From DATCRE01 sp964235605 (GTDB lineage: Bacteria; Bacteroidota; Bacteroidia; Cytophagales; Cyclobacteriaceae), in NCBI GenBank assembly GCA_964235605.1, contig CAXSCR010000040.1:1-44412 (forward strand): DNA of 44,412 nt, read 5' to 3'. Below, one piece after another: positions 7,586 to 13,725 of the stretch. Every line of letters starts with the position of its first letter. Within the stretch, counting starts at the first letter, position 1. The notes under the pieces were generated by a model. That model had not been told where the DNA came from, searched no databases, and was given only the letters and a program-made list of their open reading frames with translations. Made by a program: the position numbers and the translations under genes.

Positions 7586-9160
7586 TTAATACTTGGTAGC
7601 TAAATCTGTGGCTATCTTCTTCATAGTAGCTACATCTGCATCTTCAAACTTGCCAGCACGGAGGTTATCCAATACTGACTTATAAGAACCATTTAAAATA
7701 TCTAAATAATCTTTTTCAAATTCTTTTACTTTACCTACAGGCACTCTATCCATGAAACCGCGAGTAGACGCTGTGATAATGGCTACCTGCTCTTCTACGG
7801 GTACCGGAGAGAACTGTGGTTGTTTCAAGATCTCAAGATTTCTGCGACCGCGCTCAATCGTTAATTTAGTCGCAGCATCTAAGTCAGAACCAAATTTTGC
7901 GAATGCTTCTAGTTCACGGAATTGAGCTTGGTCAAGCTTCAACGTACCGGCAACTTTCTTCATTGACTTAATCTGCGCTGAACCACCCACACGTGATACC
8001 GAAATACCTACGTTAATTGCTGGACGTATACCTGAGTTGAATAAGTTAGTTTCAAGGAATATCTGACCATCTGTAATTGATATCACGTTAGTCGGAATAT
8101 AAGCCGATACATCGCCAGCTTGTGTTTCAATGATTGGAAGCGCTGTTAACGAACCACCACCCTTTACCAAGTGTTTGATTGAAGCGGGAAGGTCATTCAT
8201 ATTCTTAGCAATCTCATCATTGTTGATGATTTTCGCCGCGCGTTCAAGCAAACGAGAGTGAAGATAAAATACATCACCAGGATAAGCTTCACGTCCAGGA
8301 GGTCTTCTCAATAGAAGAGAAACTTCACGGTAAGAAACAGCTTGTTTTGATAAGTCATCATAAACAACAAGTGCAGGACGACCAGTGTCTCTAAAGAATT
8401 CTCCGATAGCCGCGCCTGTGAAAGGAGCAAAGAATTGCATTGGAGCAGGATCAGAAGCTGATGCCGCAACAATAACAGTATAGGGAAGAGCACCTGCTTT
8501 TTCCAAAGCGGCAGCCACACCGGCTACTGTAGAATTCTTTTGACCAATGGCTACATAAATACAGAATACAGGCTTGCCCGCTTCATAAAATTCTCTTTGG
8601 TTGATGATGGCATCAATAGCCACGGCAGTTTTACCTGTCTGGCGGTCACCAATAATCAACTCACGTTGACCGCGGCCAATAGGAATCATTGAGTCAATAG
8701 CAATGATACCAGTTTGAAGTGGCTCATTAACCGGCTGACGAAAAATTACACCTGGAGCTTTACGCTCAAGGGGCATCTCATATAATTCGCCAGCAATTGG
8801 TCCCTTCCCGTCTATTGGATTTCCTAATGTATCAACTACACGGCCCAACATACCATCACCAACTTTTACAGAAGCGATTTTACCGGTACGTTTTACAGTA
8901 TCTCCTTCGTGTGTGCCTTTGGTTTCTCCGAATAATACGGCACCTACGTTATCTTCTTCTAAATTAAGAACCATCGCTTTAAGTCCGTTTTCAAACTCAA
9001 GCAACTCACCGGCTTGTGCTTGTGTTAGTCCGTAGATACGGGCAACACCATCACCTACTGTTAGCACAGTACCAACTTCTTCTAATTGAGCGTCGGTGCG
9101 GGATTGTGAAAGTTGTTCGCGCAAAATTGCTGACACTTCTTCTGGTCTGATCTCTGCCAT
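7586..9160 (-). CDS. atpA: F1F0 ATP synthase alpha subunit
   Basis: Regulatory nucleotide-binding subunit of F1, 524 aa. It has the N-terminal crown (DGVARIYGL), Walker A GDRQTGKTAVA, the conserved PGREAYPGDVFYLHSRLLERAAK loop region (PGREAYPGDVFY), and the C-terminal helical domain ending FEDADVATMKKIATDLATKY (Bacteroidota-like extension). Starts at an ATG preceded by three heptamer units in the leader. Expected partners atpD (beta) and atpC (epsilon) are not in this block. Confidence 0.98.
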   Translation of the reverse strand: MAEIRPEEVSAILREQLSQSRTDAQLEEVGTVLTVGDGVARIYGLTQAQAGELLEFENGLKAMVLNLEEDNVGAVLFGETKGTHEGDTVKRTGKIASVKVGDGMLGRVVDTLGNPIDGKGPIAGELYEMPLERKAPGVIFRQPVNEPLQTGIIAIDSMIPIGRGQRELIIGDRQTGKTAVAIDAIINQREFYEAGKPVFCIYVAIGQKNSTVAGVAAALEKAGALPYTVIVAASASDPAPMQFFAPFTGAAIGEFFRDTGRPALVVYDDLSKQAVSYREVSLLLRRPPGREAYPGDVFYLHSRLLERAAKIINNDEIAKNMNDLPASIKHLVKGGGSLTALPIIETQAGDVSAYIPTNVISITDGQIFLETNLFNSGIRPAINVGISVSRVGGSAQIKSMKKVAGTLKLDQAQFRELEAFAKFGSDLDAATKLTIERGRRNLEILKQPQFSPVPVEEQVAIITASTRGFMDRVPVGKVKEFEKDYLDILNGSYKSVLDNLRAGKFEDADVATMKKIATDLATKY

Positions 9161-9163
9161 TTT

Positions 9164-9184
9164 ATCGTTAATCGTTAATGGTTA
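9164..9184. repeat. Three heptamer units in the atpA leader
   Basis: ATCGTTA, ATCGTTA and ATGGTTA lie in series; on the coding (minus) strand this reads TAACCAT, TAACGAT, TAACGAT, a rotation of the TTAACGA unit found at 54-60. It sits directly upstream of the atpA start codon, so copy-number change would alter the leader just ahead of the translation start. Confidence 0.85.
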
Positions 9185-9211
9185 TTTATACTACTTTATT
9201 CTATTTTGACA

Positions 9212-9772
9212 TCAAAATTCTTTGATGTAAGGGTTCTCACTGAATTTCACCTTCAATGTTTGCAGCTTGCTTTTTACTGAGGCGTCAATCTGTTTGTCTC
9301 CAACATTCAGCACAAACCCGCCTATTAAAGAAGCGTCTATTTTTTCAGTTAGTTCCACTTGTGTTCTATCACTAAGTTTTTTAACCAACTGTTCAAGTTC
9401 TGATCTTAGTTTAGCATCAAGTGGCGTAGCTGTGGTAATTGAAGCCTTACCTATGCCTTTGTGAATATTGTAAGCGTTGTGAAATTCTTTTGCGAGCGTA
9501 GGTAATAAAGGTTCGCGATTCTTACTCGTAATAATATCAAATATGGCCATGGTGAGTTTATTCACCTTGCCTTTGAAAAGCTGTTCTAGAATCTCTCTCT
9601 TCTTATCGTGTTTGATAACAGGGCTTTTCAACATTAGTGCAAAGGCTCTGTTCTCATCACATACTTTGGTAAACAATTGCATGTCTTGATGAACCTCCTC
9701 AAGTACGCCTTGTTCAACAGCTAGACCTAAAAGGGATTTTACATACCGAGATGCTACACGTAAATCTGCCAT
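9212..9772 (-). CDS. atpH: F1F0 ATP synthase delta subunit
   Basis: Peripheral-stalk OSCP/delta subunit joining b to the top of F1. 186 aa; N-terminal helical domain with VASRYVKSLLGLAVEQG and a C-terminal beta-hairpin domain with IDASLIGGFVLNVGDKQIDASVKSKL (motif GGFVLNVGDKQIDAS). Lies 3 nt after the atpF stop codon, consistent with tight coupling. Confidence 0.96.
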   Translation of the reverse strand: MADLRVASRYVKSLLGLAVEQGVLEEVHQDMQLFTKVCDENRAFALMLKSPVIKHDKKREILEQLFKGKVNKLTMAIFDIITSKNREPLLPTLAKEFHNAYNIHKGIGKASITTATPLDAKLRSELEQLVKKLSDRTQVELTEKIDASLIGGFVLNVGDKQIDASVKSKLQTLKVKFSENPYIKEF

Positions 9773-9775
9773 CTC

Positions 9776-10270
9776 TTAGTTGACTTTTAAATCTTTGAGG
9801 TAACCTTCAACTAAATCCTTCTGTGCTTTATCGTCAGAAAGATTCTTCTTCATTATTTTTTCAGCTACTTCCAAAGAGAAAAGAGCAACTTGTGTGCGGA
9901 CTTCTTTCAATGCAGCTTGCTTTTCTATGTTGATGGCAGCACGGGCTTCATCAATTATTTTATCTGCATTCTTTTTTGCGTCTTGTTGTGCTTCTTCTTT
10001 CAATTTATTAGAAACCTCACGGGCTTCACGTAAAATCTTATCGCGCTCTTCACGAGCTTCTTTCAATAATTTCTCATTGTCAGACTTAAGCTTCAACATT
10101 TCAAGACGTGCATTTTCAGCAGTTGAAAGTGCCTCGTGAATAGTTTGCTCTCTTTCTCTCAAAGAAGCAAGAATGGGTTTCCATGCAAGTTTTGCAAGAA
10201 GAAAGAACAGCCCTAAAAATATGATGAGCTGCCAAACAATAAGCCCTACGCCGGGTGTAAGAAGTTCCAT
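9776..10270 (-). CDS. atpF: F1F0 ATP synthase b subunit
   Basis: Peripheral-stalk subunit, 164 aa. It has one N-terminal membrane helix (LIVWQLIIFLGLFFLLAKLAW), seen as hydrophobic residues about 9-29, followed by a long charged coiled coil rich in E, K and A. One copy of b only; no b' paralogue is present. It is separated from atpE by a 76-nt gap holding a strong terminator-type hairpin, so its transcription may be reduced relative to atpE. Confidence 0.96.
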   Translation of the reverse strand: MELLTPGVGLIVWQLIIFLGLFFLLAKLAWKPILASLREREQTIHEALSTAENARLEMLKLKSDNEKLLKEAREERDKILREAREVSNKLKEEAQQDAKKNADKIIDEARAAINIEKQAALKEVRTQVALFSLEVAEKIMKKNLSDDKAQKDLVEGYLKDLKVN

Positions 10271-10296
10271 ATTGATATTTTATTTAATGTCATTAA

Positions 10297-10336
10297 AAAA
10301 AAGAACTTGTCCGGCCCATTGCCAAGACAAGTTCTT
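10297..10336 (-). terminator. Terminator-type hairpin inside the atp operon (atpE/atpF)
   Basis: AAGAACTTGTC (10301-10311) and GACAAGTTCTT (10326-10336) form a perfect 11-bp stem with a 14-nt loop. On the minus strand the hairpin is followed by a run of eight T (10293-10300 as A on the plus strand). This is a complete intrinsic-terminator shape directly after atpE, before atpF. It may act as a partial terminator or attenuator, or as a 3' stabilising hairpin for an atpE-rich mRNA. Confidence 0.85.
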
Positions 10337-10346
10337 AAAGCTTTTC

Positions 10347-10592
10347 CTACTTAAGGAATGAAATCAATAAGCAAATTACTAGTGCGAACAAGGCAGCAAC
10401 CTCAATAAGGGCCGCAATGATCAACATGGCACCTTGGATTTTGCCTGAAGCTTCTGGCTGACGAGCCATACCTTCCATAGCAGAACCACCGATCTTACCA
10501 ATACCGATACCTGCGCCTATTGCAGCAAGACCAGCACCGATACCAGCGCCCATAATTGCATAACTGATGTCCAATAAAAGTGCGAACAACAT
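10347..10592 (-). CDS. atpE: F1F0 ATP synthase c subunit
   Basis: Ring-forming proteolipid, 81 aa, two membrane helices joined by the polar loop GMARQPEASGK. The ion-carrying carboxylate is the Glu in LIEVAALFALV of helix 2. The residue after it is Val rather than the Ser/Thr of sodium-type rings, and no matching Gln is seen in the helix-1 glycine stretch, so proton coupling is expected. It is needed in about ten copies per complex. The hairpin right after the gene could serve that imbalance. Confidence 0.97.
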   Translation of the reverse strand: MLFALLLDISYAIMGAGIGAGLAAIGAGIGIGKIGGSAMEGMARQPEASGKIQGAMLIIAALIEVAALFALVICLLISFLK

Positions 10593-10618
10593 ATTTTTAT
10601 TTATTTAAGTGAAACACA

Positions 10619-10641
10619 CCTTACCGGAATATCCGATAAGG
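10619..10641. other. Hairpin between atpB and atpE
   Basis: CCTTACCGGA and TCCGATAAGG pair around ATA with one A-C mismatch, giving a compact stem 17 nt after the atpB stop on the transcribed strand. No T run follows on the minus strand, so it is more likely an mRNA processing or stability element ahead of atpE than a terminator. Confidence 0.6.
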
Positions 10642-10657
10642 ATTTCTTTAATATCTA

Positions 10658-11683
10658 TCAATGATGATCATGATCTGCAGTAGCCATGCCTATGTAAAGC
10701 GCTGAGAAAAGCGTGAATACGTACGCCTGAATACCGGCAACCAATAATTCAATCAGATTTATAAAGAGCACAATGACTGCTGACGCAATACCCACATAAT
10801 AGCTTTGAAATATAAATGCAAGGCTTATCAAGCTTAGCAATACAATGTGACCTGCTGTGATCGCCACAAAAAGACGAACAGTAAGTGAGAATGGCTTCGT
10901 GAAAATGCCAAGGATTTCCACAGGAAGTATAACCAAACGCAGTGGAAGCGGAACACCAGGAGTCCATAAAATATGCGACCAGTATGCTTTGTTTCCTTTT
11001 ACATTGGTAATGATAAAGGTCAATAATGCAAGTGTTAATGTTACTGCAATGTTGCCCGTTAGGTTACCAGCACCAGGAAGGAGACCTAAAAGATTTCCGA
11101 AAAGGATAAAGAAGAAAAGTGTTAGCAGATAAGGCATGAACTTTTCATAATAATGGCCGATGTTTGGTTTTACAATTTCATCGCGTACAAAAATTATAAT
11201 AGGCTCGAAAAATGATTGAAGACCTTTTGGTGCCTTGCCCGCATTTTTTTTTGCTGACCCAGCTACTGATGTAAATATAATAATTAGCAATGCTGCCGTG
11301 ATAAACAACATGGCAACATTTTTAGTTATAGAAAAGTCCCATACCGTTTTATCTGTACCTGCTAAGTAAATGTGATTATGTTTAAGCTCGTAGCCATTAT
11401 ACGCAACAATATTGTGGTGTTCATCATAAAAGTGGCTTGATGAGAAAATATCTAACCCTTTTTCAGAAGAATATACTATAACAGGCAGATGAATTGTGCC
11501 ATAATGACCATTCCAAAGATGCCAGACATGATCATCCATTACGTGGTGCAGAATGACCTCACTTGCATTAAACGCTTCAGGTTCTGAAGGAGCCTCGTTG
11601 GCCCTGGCATTCGAAAATACGCCTATTAATAGGAATGTCAGAACGAATGATATTAAGCTAAATGATTTGGAAAACGATCGCAT
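10658..11683 (-). CDS. atpB: F1F0 ATP synthase a subunit
   Basis: Proton-channel stator subunit, 341 aa. It carries a cleavable-looking N-terminal signal (residues 1-28, ending SNARA) and a His-rich periplasmic N-domain of about 100 residues, as in other Bacteroidota a subunits. Membrane helices follow. The essential Arg is in SLTVRLFVAITAGH. In that motif the residue matching E. coli Asn214 is Ala (RLFVA rather than RLFAN/RLFGN), which is unusual. The C-terminus ADHDHH is His-rich. First gene of the core atp set, with a TAnnTTTG element upstream. Confidence 0.95.
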   Translation of the reverse strand: MRSFSKSFSLISFVLTFLLIGVFSNARANEAPSEPEAFNASEVILHHVMDDHVWHLWNGHYGTIHLPVIVYSSEKGLDIFSSSHFYDEHHNIVAYNGYELKHNHIYLAGTDKTVWDFSITKNVAMLFITAALLIIIFTSVAGSAKKNAGKAPKGLQSFFEPIIIFVRDEIVKPNIGHYYEKFMPYLLTLFFFILFGNLLGLLPGAGNLTGNIAVTLTLALLTFIITNVKGNKAYWSHILWTPGVPLPLRLVILPVEILGIFTKPFSLTVRLFVAITAGHIVLLSLISLAFIFQSYYVGIASAVIVLFINLIELLVAGIQAYVFTLFSALYIGMATADHDHH

Positions 11684-11716
11684 TTGGGCGTTTTATGTGG
11701 TTTTTGGATCCGACCG

Positions 11717-11724
11717 CAAATGTA
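11717..11724 (-). promoter_or_regulatory. Bacteroidota -7 element upstream of atpB
   Basis: TACATTTG on the minus strand matches the TAnnTTTG -7 consensus exactly, 34 nt upstream of the atpB start. No TTG is found at the usual -33 spacing, so strength is uncertain. If real, core atp genes have a promoter separate from that of the bactofilin/AtpZ genes. Confidence 0.45.
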
Positions 11725-11785
11725 TTAATTAAACGGCCAGAAAAAAATCTGTTTAAAAGATTTTTGAGTGTCTCTCCGCTAGGTT

Positions 11786-12145
11786 TTAGGAGATTTTACG
11801 GTATAGAAACAATATTTCAAGAAAGGTGAAAGTGAAGTAAACCGGAAGGAAAAAACTAACATTCAACCGAGCGCCGGCTTGATCGCCCGTAACCATAAAG
11901 TACACATACACACCGTATGCAATAAATTTAATCATCATGGTGAGCAGGTACAACTGAACAAAATATTCTGGTTTGCTTACCTTATATAGATAAGCATAGA
12001 TGACTATAGTTGTAAAGGAGACAAAAATCAAAGTTTGATAAAAAAAGGTAGGTAGCGCGGAGATCCACAATCTATGAACAGCGAAAAGGGCCAAACCTAT
12101 TAAAGCTAAAACTACAGCAATAAGAACAAGAATGAAACGGATCAA
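11786..12145 (-). CDS. Small membrane protein of the atp cluster (AtpI-like position)
   Basis: 119 aa with four predicted membrane helices and a short basic C-terminus (YRKIS). No catalytic motif. Its place directly before atpB and its 4-nt overlap with the AtpZ-like gene resemble AtpI, the assembly/ion-supply protein, although sequence similarity to classical AtpI is not obvious by eye. Probably helps c-ring or a-subunit assembly. Function is inferred from context only. Confidence 0.7.
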   Translation of the reverse strand: MIRFILVLIAVVLALIGLALFAVHRLWISALPTFFYQTLIFVSFTTIVIYAYLYKVSKPEYFVQLYLLTMMIKFIAYGVYVYFMVTGDQAGARLNVSFFLPVYFTFTFLEILFLYRKIS

Positions 12146-12375
12146 TTATCTGCGTTTATTGACTTATAAAGTTGATACATCATTCCGACAAAGGCAACAA
12201 AGCCGAAGGTCAACATAAAAGCTGGGAATTTGAGATGAAGATATTGATCAAGCATGTATCCTAACCAGCCAAAAAATCCAATCGCGAAAAGCAATTGGAA
12301 AGCTAGGCTGCTGTATTTTAGGTAACTATTTGGTTGACTTAACTTCTTCTTGTTTTGGAGTGGGTCGCTGCTCAT
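12142..12375 (-). CDS. AtpZ/AtpI-family F0F1-associated protein
   Basis: 77 aa with two membrane helices: LAFQLLFAIGFFGWLGYML and FPAFMLTFGFVAFVGMMYQLY. The GWLGYMLDQ...FPAFMLTFG pattern is the AtpZ/putative F0F1-ATPase subunit family (the G-x-x-G-x-x-x-D turn). The family is thought to assist c-ring assembly or to supply Mg/Ca ions. Its start lies 50 nt inside the upstream bactofilin gene in another frame. No later Met precedes helix 1, so the overlap appears real. It overlaps the next gene by 4 nt. Confidence 0.82.
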   Translation of the reverse strand: MSSDPLQNKKKLSQPNSYLKYSSLAFQLLFAIGFFGWLGYMLDQYLHLKFPAFMLTFGFVAFVGMMYQLYKSINADN

Positions 12376-12769
12376 TAACGCCGTTTTCAGATATGTTTAT
12401 TTCTTTAAAAGTGGCACCCATTTTACAGGTACCATTAAATATAGCGCCTGGCTCTACTACCAATTTGCCGGTAGATATATCACCCTCTATTACTGCCGTT
12501 GCTTTCAACACAAGTAGTTCGGTAATCTCTAACCGCCCTTTAACCTCCCCTTCAATATCAGCATTCTGTGCAATGATATCTCCCTGCACAAGTGATGCAT
12601 TACCAAGTGCTACTTTCGATTTTGATTTTACATTACCGGTAACCTTTCCTTCAATGCGGATGTTACCGTATGTTTCGACGTTACCATCAAGAAAGGTGCC
12701 TTTGCCAATGTTGTTGCTAGAATTGCTGATCTCTTCGGCAACTCTCTTTTGTTCTTTAGAGGTAAACAT
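12326..12769 (-). CDS. Bactofilin
   Basis: Cytoskeletal scaffold protein that polymerises without nucleotide. 147 aa: a short flexible N-terminus, a right-handed beta-helix core (about residues 25-120) with repeats of the G-x-V/I-x-G type (GNVETYGNIRIEGKVTGNV, GDIIAQNADIEGEV), and a polar tail. The gene follows an M23 peptidase with an 11-nt gap, a pairing known for cell-shape modules in which a bactofilin positions a murein hydrolase (for example Helicobacter CcmA with Csd proteins). Its 3' end overlaps atpZ by 50 nt. Confidence 0.92.
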   Translation of the reverse strand: MFTSKEQKRVAEEISNSSNNIGKGTFLDGNVETYGNIRIEGKVTGNVKSKSKVALGNASLVQGDIIAQNADIEGEVKGRLEITELLVLKATAVIEGDISTGKLVVEPGAIFNGTCKMGATFKEINISENGVNEQRPTPKQEEVKSTK

Positions 12770-12780
12770 GATTGTTCAGT

Positions 12781-13644
12781 TTAAAAAGTGACAAATTCTT
12801 CGGGGTTTAGAGAATTACCATTGTACCACAGTTCAAGGTGAAGATGTGGCCCATTTGTAAGTTCTCCGCTGTTGCCAACTATAGAGATTATTTCCCCAGC
12901 GTTAACAAAAGTACCAACTTTTTTCAGAAGTTCAGCATTATGCTTATATACAGATATTAGGTTACCACGATGTTGTATCATAATAGTATAACCAGAGTCT
13001 TGAGTCCAAGATGAAAATATAACAGTTCCATCAGCAATACATTTTACCGGCTCATTCGTTTTTGCAACTACATCAATACCAAAATGGCCTTTCTTAACAT
13101 TATAATGATCAGAAATGAAACCTGTTATAGGTGAGAAAAAAAAGGTCTCCTGCAACTCATGATATTTTACGTTAGTAACCGCAATAATGGATAAATCAGA
13201 ACGTTCAAATTCTTTTCGGAAAGCAGAATCAGCTGGCGCAACGTTAAGGCTGGTTGGTTTGTTCTTCTGTCTTGTGCCATCTTGTACCATTTTCGCCTTA
13301 TTCTGAACATTACTGGTATCGCCACTAAGCACGCGCTGAAAATTTGCAATGAACATATCTTTTCTTTCCACTTCAATAGCAAGGGAATCAACTTGTGTAG
13401 CAAGTTCATCAAGCCGCTTATTATTTTCCATCTGGGCATACTTAGGGTCAAACCACTTAGCAAGAATGGTCTTCACTAAAAATAAACTGACCACAAACAT
13501 GACAGCAAAAAATATAACTGAAAAAAGGATTATTTTCGAGTAGGTAAACCCCGCGCTTGTCTTCTCAGCAAAATTCTCTTCATTGCGGATAATGAGTTGA
13601 TACCGGGTGGTAAGCCAATTAGATAACGTCTTCTTTGGTTTCAA
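12781..13644 (-). CDS. M23-family murein endopeptidase (LytM type)
   Basis: 287 aa with a short cytosolic N-terminus, one membrane helix (about residues 35-60), a coiled coil (residues 70-105, MENNKRLDELATQVDSLAIEV region) and a C-terminal LytM domain. Zinc ligands are visible as H-F-G-I-D (GHFGIDVV) and H-L-H (PHLHLELWYNG). Anchored outside the inner membrane, it would cut peptide cross-links. Co-transcription with bactofilin suggests localised cell-wall remodelling. The N-terminal architecture matches peptidases found with bactofilins across bacteria. Confidence 0.93.
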   Translation of the reverse strand: MKPKKTLSNWLTTRYQLIIRNEENFAEKTSAGFTYSKIILFSVIFFAVMFVVSLFLVKTILAKWFDPKYAQMENNKRLDELATQVDSLAIEVERKDMFIANFQRVLSGDTSNVQNKAKMVQDGTRQKNKPTSLNVAPADSAFRKEFERSDLSIIAVTNVKYHELQETFFFSPITGFISDHYNVKKGHFGIDVVAKTNEPVKCIADGTVIFSSWTQDSGYTIMIQHRGNLISVYKHNAELLKKVGTFVNAGEIISIVGNSGELTNGPHLHLELWYNGNSLNPEEFVTF

Positions 13645-13665
13645 ATGTTTTCCGCTTTATGTAAA

Positions 13666-13673
13666 CAAAATTA
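13666..13673 (-). promoter_or_regulatory. -7 element upstream of the M23 peptidase gene
   Basis: TAATTTTG on the minus strand is an exact TAnnTTTG match, 22 nt before the start codon, giving a very short leader. No TTG is seen at -33. It lies in the 81-nt gap shared with the divergent porW-like gene. Confidence 0.4.
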
Positions 13674-13725
13674 GATAATCCCCCTGATTATAATATAGAA
13701 TGTATGATTTTTGCGTTTTGACAAC

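Noticed and set aside
11741..11765. AT-only hairpin upstream of atpB as terminator for the AtpI-like gene
   Set aside because: The 7-bp stem (AAAAATC/GATTTTT) is too weak to call.
12330..12791. 153-codon plus-strand frame opposite the bactofilin gene
   Set aside because: It is an antisense shadow of the bactofilin reading frame; Ser/Pro-rich and without family features.
13711..13725. TTG start for the PorW-like lipoprotein
   Set aside because: It would add five residues before a complete lipoprotein signal that begins at the ATG at 13726.
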